Notes under the pieces: model-generated | Databases searched by the model: none | Seen by the model: the letters and a program-made list of their open reading frames with translations, nothing else | What the model was told of the DNA's origin: nothing | DNA from: Tychonema litorale BBK16 | GTDB taxonomy: Bacteria > Cyanobacteriota > Cyanobacteriia > Cyanobacteriales > Microcoleaceae | NCBI RefSeq assembly: GCF_021648855.1 | Contig: NZ_JAKJHX010000023.1 | Location: 8,855 to 56,343, forward strand | Direction: 5' to 3' | Length of the DNA stretch: 47,489 bases | Program-made: the position numbers and the translations under genes | Shown: positions 8,801 through 15,213 of the stretch, in pieces | Layout: each line of letters starts with the position of its first letter | Position numbering within the stretch: the stretch's first letter is position 1

Positions 8801-9820
8801 ATCACTGACCAAAGCATAGGACAGTCCCATATCTATAATGGCTATTTTTAGATAATCTGAGAATATTAAAAAAGTGGATATAAATTCTATAAAGTTGATT
8901 AAATTACTAACAAAACTCCAAATAAAGTTAGAAATTTTTCTATTAATATTTACATTTAATTTCAATTTAACAGGAACCAAAAACATTAATATTGTCAAAA
9001 TGCCAATACATAAAAATGTCCATACATTAATTGCCATAAAAGCTAATGATAAAAATAAAAAAAGCCATTGTAATAAAGCATAAGGTATTGTCCACCAAGG
9101 TAATTTTTGTACAACAAATGGATATAATTCTGGACTTATATTTAGGTATTCTAATAGTAAATTTGGGTTGATTGACATTATTATTGATTGGGGTGCTGCG
9201 ACTATTCCTACTACTAACAACCAGAAAAACCACACAACAAAAGAATAGCTAGCGACCGAAAATACAATCCATATAATTGCATTCAGTATTCTACTTATTG
9301 AAAAAACAAACAATACATAATTGTTGTACTTTATATATGCAAAATTAGTCCCAGAGGGCATAGATACCATCGATAATAATATTAAACGTAAAATACACAA
9401 CAGGCCTAATAAGGGAATTATCCAAACCAAAGAAATAACTGGGTTTAAAAGGAATCCTTGTTTATCATTAAAATATTTAATCACCATATAATAAGAAAAA
9501 TAGAGCTGTTTTGGCACGACAGAAGGACTGTAAAAAACAAAGTAAAAAACAACTATAAAAATAATCAATATGGATATATCTTGATCTAGCCGCCTAATTA
9601 ACTTTCTGATTCTTACTGGCAATAAGTAACCCATTCTTTTCAAGATTTTAACAAATGCTAAAACTGCTATAGCTGTAAGAAAAGGTGAACTAGCAGAGTG
9701 CATAGTTTTCAGATATTCACTCGGAGGTAAAAATTTCCCAAAAACAAACGTTATACAATAAATAATCAATCCTAATAGCCCTATTTCTATTGCCCGTATG
9801 AACCATTTTTTTGATTTCAT
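5870..9820 (-). CDS. Polytopic membrane CHAT-domain (caspase-like) protease
   Basis: This is a 1316-residue protein. The C-terminal 350 residues form a CHAT domain (caspase HetF associated with TPRs, clan CD peptidase fold): HYSGHG with catalytic His1112 and ILSACLTGQGDL with catalytic Cys1160, followed by LSSLVTTLWSVDD. Both dyad residues are present. Residues about 660-810 look like degenerate TPR helices of the kind that precede CHAT (SLAFEYTERATARAILDLV). Unusually for the family, the N-terminal 320 residues hold about 8-10 hydrophobic segments, such as IGLLGLIIYCITFVFG and ILIIFIVVFYFVFY, making it an integral membrane protein. The middle (320-660) is unassigned and AT-rich. It starts the probable three-gene operon. 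A sensor-protease role is inference; substrate and trigger are unknown. Confidence 0.88.
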   Translation of the reverse strand: MKSKKWFIRAIEIGLLGLIIYCITFVFGKFLPPSEYLKTMHSASSPFLTAIAVLAFVKILKRMGYLLPVRIRKLIRRLDQDISILIIFIVVFYFVFYSPSVVPKQLYFSYYMVIKYFNDKQGFLLNPVISLVWIIPLLGLLCILRLILLSMVSMPSGTNFAYIKYNNYVLFVFSISRILNAIIWIVFSVASYSFVVWFFWLLVVGIVAAPQSIIMSINPNLLLEYLNISPELYPFVVQKLPWWTIPYALLQWLFLFLSLAFMAINVWTFLCIGILTILMFLVPVKLKLNVNINRKISNFIWSFVSNLINFIEFISTFLIFSDYLKIAIIDMGLSYALVSDFTPKSQSENLRKLAAKFAQKCLGTKISLFGLDHRKFKLISNIAAKLLFLGDLKKADIIYSVLWESARNQTESGKVLPNFIKNRLVIRNFIHNIFNIFAVPNFIDNVFSEVCYYYIETSQYELLNLVINDSATLVKKNQLSELTYITNKMRADFAKNVYSEQADKDVDKCLSWEKIFTILVGLPDILNYSHNANILWTAKAFWMAEAPEDFFKLVLGWIKDFKDFELIFIEDNQKDLICLLETLRLIFVTQSKIYRFISTQDFESIPTQTEIAATLIKQQSLNISSMKISVDNSFAKDNVKLITVVYLLASDYKSVNLLGNQRLEVGSEELLKKILKESIESAKKNGREMELAFLQCCQGKILINTGCAEDGFHTLLRGIETYEGIRHSVSTDQLGLGFGSSYLEYYDWAIDALIQLENLSLAFEYTERATARAILDLVSRKTSRLGSINESNQVAQLIGEIQNLDFTIYFSQSSIYEPPFIAKFPPLKPRLEKKFYTDKKQRLKHLLKNRDSLVAKLKGKDSVSATLVEVKPLTWKTSSESEENSIPFDALWNSQTIAETETILCFHVIHKLSFAKNKPWDKIVCFAMYNENGSLQLHHHVVDDPETVAKLQPLCQGIASEVEKRNLNLKTNSLDPLSNNLIIPLLQHLPICCNSLTIVANSDLQFFPWSILYDRDDKQLIERFRIRTTPSLSLMYLLKQREDFRHTDSPTKFLVAGVEQYPNPREYLFWCGVEINRISQLYDSASVLKDADVDEHFANQFKQAEVIHYSGHGNYRKSDSGRDALDKTYLCLYNKEISATQILDGALENPAAKVMILSACLTGQGDLTRSGSEILGLERALFHAGLSSLVTTLWSVDDFATALLMFKLHLVWRQQNNSLETLAESLREAQLWLKNLSWQKLKQECPEIERDVYNCLATYQTRITCARANEDEDLARKFENDLEYYQNALKRLQSESSRRIFIYDYFWAAFQVKGLG
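8490..8582 (-). repeat. Three imperfect repeats inside the CHAT gene
   Basis: ATAAAATTA(G/C)GTA-type units recur three times on the plus strand. They encode PNFIKN, RNFIHN and PNFIDN in the protein. The stretch is AT-rich compared with the catalytic part of the gene. Confidence 0.55.
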
Positions 9821-10054
9821 GTTTTATTGACAATGAATAATTTGTATGATCGAGAAGTGTAACATTTTCAGTACAATTTTGCAACTCTCAAATCCCCACT
9901 TTTGTACGATGTGCATACCAGTTCAGGACTTGCACGGGACGGGAGGTAATTGCGGTTATTCGATCGCCCAATCCCAACCCAAAACAAAAAAATGCTATAA
10001 TATCAACTTTAACTCCTAAACTTGTCCAGCAAACAAAGCACCAACTAAAATAAT
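9821..10054 (+). promoter_or_regulatory. Divergent intergenic region with a -10-like TGCTATAAT at 9993-10001
   Basis: This gap separates the leftward CHAT operon from a rightward 124-residue gene. The best promoter-like element is an extended -10 (TGCTATAAT) about 50 bp ahead of ATG 10055. No matching -35 hexamer sits at normal distance, so a single strong start cannot be claimed. I see no clear operator. Confidence 0.35.
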
Positions 10055-10429
10055 ATGGTCGTTATTACCTCCCAAGAAATCGCCCTATTTCGCTCCGAAT
10101 TAGCCGCCTATCCCGAAGCCCTAAAAGCCCTCGACGAAATCGAAGACTGCGAGGGAAACATCGAGGATGCAGCGATATCTCTGGCAATTCAAGCCGGACA
10201 AGAACCGAATATCTCTGAAAATTGGTTAGACGGATTGGCCAAAAGATGCCGTGTTGCTATCTGCAAATCGGAAGTTAAAGCAGAGTTGACAGATGGACGC
10301 TTGAATGCGGCTTTCGGAGATTTACTTGCTGCAAGTATTTGCCCGGAGATTTTGATAACTGCGGTGATTATTTATGTGTTTAAGAGTGGGGTGAGTGAGT
10401 TTTGTGAACCTCTTGAATATAAATTGTAA
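10055..10429 (+). CDS. Conserved-looking hypothetical protein (124 aa)
   Basis: I do not recognise this small protein. The N-terminal half is acidic and helical (FRSELAAYPEALKALDEIE, then DCEGNIEDAAISLAIQAG). A later segment is hydrophobic (about 92-108, AASICPEILITAVIIYVF) and could be one membrane helix or a buried core helix. It reads as a genuine gene: codon use matches its neighbours, no longer overlapping frame competes, and a -10-like box lies 50 bp upstream. It is followed by a long inverted repeat at 10450-10516 that probably ends its transcript. Confidence 0.6.
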   Translation: MVVITSQEIALFRSELAAYPEALKALDEIEDCEGNIEDAAISLAIQAGQEPNISENWLDGLAKRCRVAICKSEVKAELTDGRLNAAFGDLLAASICPEILITAVIIYVFKSGVSEFCEPLEYKL

Positions 10430-10449
10430 AGCTATATTAGTGGGTGGCG

Positions 10450-10516
10450 AGAAACCGGGTTTTTACCAACCTACTTCGTTACACCACCCAAAAATCAAAA
10501 AAACCCGGTTTCTTAG
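10450..10516. repeat. AGAAACCGGGTTT inverted repeat (probable transcript end)
   Basis: AGAAACCGGGTTT and AAACCCGGTTTCT form 13-bp arms around a loop of about 40 bases between two rightward genes. The arms resemble a dispersed cyanobacterial repeat. They could act as a terminator hairpin, although no strong T-run follows. Confidence 0.65.
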
Positions 10517-10558
10517 ATTCTGCGGGACTCCAGGAGTAATTAAACCAGAATATACAAG

Positions 10559-11782
10559 ATGCAGATAGGCATATTTTTAGGAAGCGTCGGCAATCCGCTA
10601 ATCTATTATCCCAAATTAGCGAAGATTACTGGCGGAGTCTCGGCGAGTATTTTGCTGTGCCAATTATTTCAATGGCAATCTCAACTTACCAATTCCGACA
10701 ATTGGGTGCAAACTAGCACCGCTGAAATTGAAAAAGCTACTGGTTTAAATGCCGAAGAACAGGAATTGGCGAGACAGCAACTAAAAGCGCGACTTTTATT
10801 GAAACAAAAACTACCTAATCCCCACACTGAAGCCCTAGAACTCTGGGCAGATATTGACGCATTTGAGTCAAAATTAAATACTTATTTTTCAGCAGATCCT
10901 GAAGATATTATAGCACAAACTATTCCCAAGAATCTCAATCATTATGTAGATATAGTTGCTGAGAATTCTGTACCTAATCCGAGCATTAAAGCCGACAAAT
11001 ATTTCGGTCAACCACGCCAGCAAATAGCCGTTTCTGTCACCCCAAATTACCGATTTAGCGGCCCTTGGAACTCCCAAGAACAACTACACAACTTTCAACG
11101 AGCTTTAGAAGCCTATGCTCAAGAACATAACTTAGGTTTTGGTAATCCTTCGGGATGGGCATTTAAGATTATTGACAGCATCACCAAGGGCTTAACTTCG
11201 ACTTTTTGGGATGAATTTATCGCGGGCATTCCATTAGGAGAAAGTCAGAAGGTGAAGCGAGATTGGGAAATTGCACCAGAAGTGCCTTATCCGGCCTTTG
11301 AAGAGGAGCGAATTCAGTATTACGTCCACAAAGGTGAACCGCTGGAAGCCGCAGTTTCTAGGGCTCGTGCTGACTTGAGAAATCCGGTTTTGGGTAAGGA
11401 TTTGTGGGAGGGATTTTTGCGAAAGTGCGATCGCCTTGCGGATGATGCACTCAAAGCAAAACAGCAGGGCGTTGACACCCCATATCTGCCGTCTTCCTTC
11501 AACGAAAAACCGCAAATCACTAAGGATAGCGTGATGCGGAAATTAGGGGCGATCGCGCCGCAATTTAGCCTCAATCAATCCACATCTGACCCGACACCAG
11601 AACCGCCAAAACTTGCAGAAATAGCATCGGTAACACCCGCCGAAATTCCGAGTATTTCTGCTTTGCAAAAAGCTTACAATACGCCTCTCGGTCGCAGTAT
11701 AATTGAAACACAAATCGCTGCCAATCCAGACTGGGGCTACGAAATAGTAGATGGTGAAATAGTCGAATCCATCCCTTTTTAG
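10559..11782 (+). CDS. Hypothetical protein with replication-protein-like winged-helix N-terminus
   Basis: This is a 407-residue protein. Residues about 1-90 follow the pattern of winged-helix domains at the front of phage and plasmid replication proteins: NPLIYYPKLAKITGGVSASI, LLCQLFQWQ, WVQTSTAEIEKATGL, then an ARQQLKARLLLKQKL recognition-helix-like part. The middle (170-330) is soluble and unassigned. The C-terminus ends NPDWGYEIVDGEIVES, and almost the same tail closes the next gene. There are no helicase or primase motifs. The start ATG 10559 directly follows the inverted repeat and has only a weak ribosome site. It may be a domesticated plasmid or phage gene; the function is not established. 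Confidence 0.65.
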   Translation: MQIGIFLGSVGNPLIYYPKLAKITGGVSASILLCQLFQWQSQLTNSDNWVQTSTAEIEKATGLNAEEQELARQQLKARLLLKQKLPNPHTEALELWADIDAFESKLNTYFSADPEDIIAQTIPKNLNHYVDIVAENSVPNPSIKADKYFGQPRQQIAVSVTPNYRFSGPWNSQEQLHNFQRALEAYAQEHNLGFGNPSGWAFKIIDSITKGLTSTFWDEFIAGIPLGESQKVKRDWEIAPEVPYPAFEEERIQYYVHKGEPLEAAVSRARADLRNPVLGKDLWEGFLRKCDRLADDALKAKQQGVDTPYLPSSFNEKPQITKDSVMRKLGAIAPQFSLNQSTSDPTPEPPKLAEIASVTPAEIPSISALQKAYNTPLGRSIIETQIAANPDWGYEIVDGEIVESIPF

Positions 11783-11791
11783 GAGGTAGAT

Positions 11792-12025
11792 ATGAAACGA
11801 ATTAGCGAGATTAATCCGCTGGGCGAAGAGCGACCAAATCCTTCTGACGAAACTCGGGAACAACTGCGGCGGGAAAGATTGCAGCGAGAAAGAGATGCCG
11901 GATATCAACTATTAGTTGAGTTCTGCAATTTTGGCGAATATGATATGGCCCGGCAGTTGTCTAATCGCAACTCTAATTGGGGTTATGAAATAGTTGATGG
12001 GATTGTGATGGAAAGGATAGATTAG
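11792..12025 (+). CDS. Small hypothetical protein sharing the WGYEIVDG tail
   Basis: This 77-residue protein starts 9 bp after the preceding stop, with an AGGAGG ribosome site at 11781-11786, so translational coupling is likely. It is charged and helical (REQLRRERLQRERDAGYQLL). It ends NSNWGYEIVDGIVMERID, matching the C-terminal tail of the 407-residue protein upstream. The two tails differ at many DNA positions, so the duplication is old rather than recent. Function unknown. Confidence 0.65.
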   Translation: MKRISEINPLGEERPNPSDETREQLRRERLQRERDAGYQLLVEFCNFGEYDMARQLSNRNSNWGYEIVDGIVMERID

Positions 12026-12069
12026 TCATATCAATTTCGGTTGCATCGGAATTAATATTACCCGAAATG

Positions 12070-12094
12070 AGGAGACGGCAGTGCCGTTTCCCTA
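12070..12094. repeat. GGAGACGGC palindrome, opposite orientation to the adjacent array
   Basis: GAGACGGCA-G-TGCCGTTTCC is a member of the GTAGGGAAACGGCATTGCCGT family. It lies 41 bp before the tandem array and points the other way. Confidence 0.75.
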
Positions 12095-12134
12095 CAATTA
12101 ATCGGGCGATGGTTATATCAGAAAAGGAAGATTG

Positions 12135-12263
12135 ATGATGTTGAGGTAGGGAAACGGCATTGCCGTCTCCTCTAATCATGATGTTGAGGTAGGGAAACGG
12201 CATTGCCGTCTCCTCTAATCATGATGTTGGCGTAGGGAAACGGCATTGCCGTGTCCTCTAATA
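12135..12263. repeat. Three tandem 43-bp units, each with a GGGAAACGGC palindrome
   Basis: Units at 12135-12177, 12178-12220 and 12221-12263 each begin ATGATGTTG and carry GTAGGGAAACGGCA and TGCCGTCTCC (or TGCCGTGTCC) arms. The first two units are nearly identical. It is not a CRISPR array: the units abut without unique spacers. Confidence 0.88.
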
Positions 12264-12271
12264 GCTACAAT

Positions 12272-12301
12272 AAAAAAGAGGCGGGGAATATTCCCTACCT
12301 C
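12272..12301 (-). terminator. Intrinsic terminator of the rbcLXS operon
   Basis: On the minus strand GAGG-TA-GGGAATATTCCC-CG-CCTC forms a strong hairpin followed directly by TTTTTT. It lies about 50 bp after the rbcS stop and in the correct orientation. Confidence 0.85.
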
Positions 12302-12352
12302 AAGTCAGCAATGACTGTTAACCTAAAAATTAGATTAGCCAGCCAATACTTT

Positions 12353-12688
12353 TTAGTAGCCTCTGGCGTTAGGCTTGTGGACGATGAAGCTGAGCACTTG
12401 GCACTGCTTCACGTTGTCGAAACCCATGACGCGGATGTAGCACTGAGGGTTTTCTTGGCGGCAAGCTTGAATTTCAGTCATGATTTCTTGGACGCTGCGA
12501 GCACCAAATAAAGGCAACTTCCAAAGAGTCCAATAGCGCATTTCAGCGGCTGAGGTTTCGTTGAATTCAACGCCGGGGATGTAGCCTTGATCCAAGATGT
12601 ATTGCAGTTGCTTGGCGATTTGGGCGTCTGTCAGCGGGGGCAAATAGGACAGAGTTTCGTAACGACGCTCTTTTGGTAAAGTTTTCAT
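12353..12688 (-). CDS. rbcS: RuBisCO small subunit
   Basis: This 111-residue small subunit of form IB ribulose bisphosphate carboxylase/oxygenase packs with RbcL in the carboxysome as L8S8. Family stretches are [57 protein letters not shown] and the end VHKPNARGY. The start ATG 12688 (MKTLPKERR) is the family start; the frame extends 11 codons further upstream without support. It is the last gene of rbcL-rbcX-rbcS, 44 bp after rbcX, and is followed by a clear terminator. Confidence 0.97.
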   Translation of the reverse strand: MKTLPKERRYETLSYLPPLTDAQIAKQLQYILDQGYIPGVEFNETSAAEMRYWTLWKLPLFGARSVQEIMTEIQACRQENPQCYIRVMGFDNVKQCQVLSFIVHKPNARGY

Positions 12689-12732
12689 TTTTCTATCTCT
12701 AAGGTGTGTGTTCGATCGCACTTATCGATCGA

Positions 12733-13146
12733 TTAACTCGACAAATTATCTAGATTCGGTTCAGAATCTGTTGAGGATATTTCAGGATTGCTGCTAGCCA
12801 CAGACCAATTAAGTTGCGTAATTCGCTCCAAATGCTGGCGTCTGTGTTCCATATTCGACTGTTGAATGCCAGTACAAACCATTTCTGGCAAAAATTCTGT
12901 CACATCGTGCGCCAGATATTCTCGCACCGTCATGATCCGAAATCCTAAATCTTGATTTTCCCTCAGCAACTCTCGAATGTATGCTTCTCCATCTTGGATT
13001 TTACCCTTAGTGGAAAATTCATTCAACCAGATTGCCTGAGCGGGATTGGTTTCGCTCAATTGAGCGACTACAATCCGCACGGATTGATAGGTTAGGTAAC
13101 TTGCCAGCACCTTAGCGGTGTCTTTCGCAACTTGTTTGAGATCCAT
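12733..13146 (-). CDS. rbcX: RuBisCO assembly chaperone RbcX
   Basis: RbcX is a dimeric helical chaperone that binds the RbcL C-terminal peptide and helps form the RbcL8 core before RbcS joins. It is recognised by VAKDTAKVLASYLTYQSVRIVVAQLSETNP split across residues 6-35, WLNEFSTKGKIQDGEAYI and FRIMTVREYLA, and by its standard position between rbcL and rbcS. Its 137 residues are normal. The last 20 or so residues are a Ser- and Asn-rich tail (NPEISSTDSEPNLDNLSS) that varies in this family. It begins about 137 bp after rbcL. Confidence 0.95.
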   Translation of the reverse strand: MDLKQVAKDTAKVLASYLTYQSVRIVVAQLSETNPAQAIWLNEFSTKGKIQDGEAYIRELLRENQDLGFRIMTVREYLAHDVTEFLPEMVCTGIQQSNMEHRRQHLERITQLNWSVASSNPEISSTDSEPNLDNLSS

Positions 13147-13283
13147 TTTTGACCCCAGCCCTTAAGAGTTTTAGATTGTTGATTTTAGATTTTGGATGCA
13201 AACTTACTTGTAAATCTTCTTCCAAGATAAAGACTTCCCAGCAAGTTTGCTACCTAAAACCTAAAATCTCTAACCCAAAATCA

Positions 13284-14714
13284 TCAAACGGTATCCATTG
13301 CCTCGAATTCAAACTTGATTTCTTTCCAAAGTTCGCAAGCAACAGCCAATTCAGGGCTCCATTTGCAAGCTTCGCGAATGATGTCTCCGCCTTCGCGCAT
13401 CAAGTTGCGACCTTCGTTACGTGCTTGGACGCAAGCTTCCAAAGCAACACGGTTAGCTGCTGCACCAGGTGCATTACCCCAAGGGTGGCCCAATGTGCCG
13501 CCGCCGAACTGCAAGCAGGAGTCGTCGCCGAAGATTTCAACCAAGGCTGGCATATGCCAGATGTGGATACCACCGGATGCAACTGGCATGACACCAGGCA
13601 TGGAAGCCCAATCTTGAGTGAAGTAAATACCGCGTGCGCGGTCTTGTTCGATGTGGTCTTCGCGCATCAAGTCTACGAAGCCCATCGTGATGCCTTTTTC
13701 GCCTTCGAGTTTGCCCACAACTGTACCGGAGTGCAGGTGGTCACCACCAGACATCCGCAAGCACTTGGCAAGCACGCGGAAGTGGATACCGTGGTTCTTT
13801 TGACGGTCAATAACCGCGTGCATAGCGCGGTGAATGTGCAACAAGATACCGTTTTTGCGGCACCATTTTGCCAAGCTGGTGTTTGCAGTGAAACCACCGG
13901 TGAGGTAGTCGTGCATGATGATGGGGGTTTTGATTTCTTTGGCGAATTCAGCCCGTTCCATCATTTCTTCAAAGGTAGGGGCGGTTACGTTTAAGTAGTG
14001 ACCCTTAACTTCGCCGGTTTCTGCTTGAGCTTTTTCAATAGCTTCTTGAACGAACAAGAAACGATCGCGCCAACGCATGAATGGTTGCGAGTTGATGTTT
14101 TCGTCGTCTTTGGTGAAGTCCAAACCACCGCGTAGAACTTCGTAAACGGCACGGCCGTAGTTCTTAGCAGATAGACCCAATTTAGGCTTAATTGTACAAC
14201 CGAGCAAAGGACGGCCGTACTTGTTCAATTTGTCGCGCTCAACGGTAATACCGTGAGGAGGGCCTTGGAAGGTTTTCAGGTAAGCAATGGGAATCCGCAA
14301 GTCTTCTAACCGCAGAGCACGCAAAGCTTTGAAACCGAAAACGTTACCAACCAAAGAGGTCAGCAGGTTGGTGACGGAACCTTCTTCAAACAAGTCCAAA
14401 GGATAAGCGATGAAGCAAATGTATTGGTTGTCTTCGCCGGGGACTGGCTCGATGTCGTAGCAACGGCCTTTGTAGCGATCGAGGTCGGTCAGAAGGTCAG
14501 TCCACACTGTTGTCCATGTACCGGTGGAAGATTCAGCAGCTACAGCAGCGCCTGCTTCTTCTGGTGGTACTCCAGGCTGTGGAGTTACACGGAAAGCCGC
14601 CAAAATATCTGTATCTTTCGGGGTGTAGTCCGGTGTGTAATACGTTAGTTTATAGTCTTGAACTCCGGCTTTATACCCAGCCTTTGATTGAGTTTGGGTT
14701 TGCGCGTAAGCCAT
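13284..14714 (-). CDS. rbcL: RuBisCO large subunit
   Basis: RbcL is the catalytic subunit of form IB RuBisCO, which fixes CO2 onto ribulose 1,5-bisphosphate in the carboxysome. Its 476 residues are full length. Active-site marks are K176 in [10 protein letters not shown], the carbamylated K202 in [10 protein letters not shown] followed by the metal ligands D204 and E205, [25 protein letters not shown] and a C-terminal [10 protein letters not shown]. It starts at ATG 14714 with an AGGAAG ribosome site. It is first in a leftward rbcL-rbcX-rbcS operon. The many open frames antisense to it are codon-bias shadows. Confidence 0.98.
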   Translation of the reverse strand: MAYAQTQTQSKAGYKAGVQDYKLTYYTPDYTPKDTDILAAFRVTPQPGVPPEEAGAAVAAESSTGTWTTVWTDLLTDLDRYKGRCYDIEPVPGEDNQYICFIAYPLDLFEEGSVTNLLTSLVGNVFGFKALRALRLEDLRIPIAYLKTFQGPPHGITVERDKLNKYGRPLLGCTIKPKLGLSAKNYGRAVYEVLRGGLDFTKDDENINSQPFMRWRDRFLFVQEAIEKAQAETGEVKGHYLNVTAPTFEEMMERAEFAKEIKTPIIMHDYLTGGFTANTSLAKWCRKNGILLHIHRAMHAVIDRQKNHGIHFRVLAKCLRMSGGDHLHSGTVVGKLEGEKGITMGFVDLMREDHIEQDRARGIYFTQDWASMPGVMPVASGGIHIWHMPALVEIFGDDSCLQFGGGTLGHPWGNAPGAAANRVALEACVQARNEGRNLMREGGDIIREACKWSPELAVACELWKEIKFEFEAMDTV

Positions 14715-14815
14715 ATCTCGCTTCCTAGTATTCGCTTAATTTTTTGGGCCTGATGACCGGCTCCTAAGAATATACCAATAAACGAACACTCTGAAATTTT
14801 AATATTCTTTTAATC

Positions 14816-14845
14816 ATCATAAGTATTGTTTATTTAGATTTACAA
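14816..14845 (-). promoter_or_regulatory. Possible rbcL promoter
   Basis: On the minus strand TTGTAA (14845-14840) and TATGAT (14821-14816) are separated by 18 bp, about 100 bp ahead of the rbcL start. Spacing and hexamers suit a sigma-70 type promoter. The long AT-rich leader agrees with this, but no start site is proven. Confidence 0.4.
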
Positions 14846-15213
14846 TTCGATAAATATGCGTAACATTTCTTATGAAACAAAAGGTACGAATAATGCTTGG
14901 GGATCGCAAGAGAAGGAAGAAGGAAGAAGGAAGAAGGAACAAATAAAAAATTAGTTATAAATACTTAATTTTATAGTAGATGGCTGAGTTCGATCGCGCG
15001 ATCGAACTTAAATTGTGAATCCAAATCGCAAATCCCAAATTTCCCGATCAATATCTCAGTTCCTCAACAGTCAAAAAACGAAACCATAGCACATAATATG
15101 GACAGGACTTGCGCCCTTGCTAATGTTTCTGAATGCAAAAGCCCGATCGCAGCAATTGAACCTCACCGTTAACCCGATTTCATCATTAGCTGAGCGTAAG
15201 TCTATTATGGATA
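14846..15213. other. Intergenic region between rbcL and the kinase gene
   Basis: It contains a purine-rich GAAGGAA microsatellite at about 14913-14940, a GATCGCGCGATC palindrome at about 14993-15004 and AT-rich DNA. A short open frame at 15117-15317 overlaps the kinase start and looks spurious. No gene is supported here. Confidence 0.5.

Noticed and set aside
12070..12263. Possible CRISPR array
   Set aside because: Units are 43 bp and abut directly, with no unique spacers and no cas genes nearby.
13149..14728. Several long open frames opposite rbcL and in its other frames
   Set aside because: They lie inside highly conserved rbcL and reflect its codon bias.
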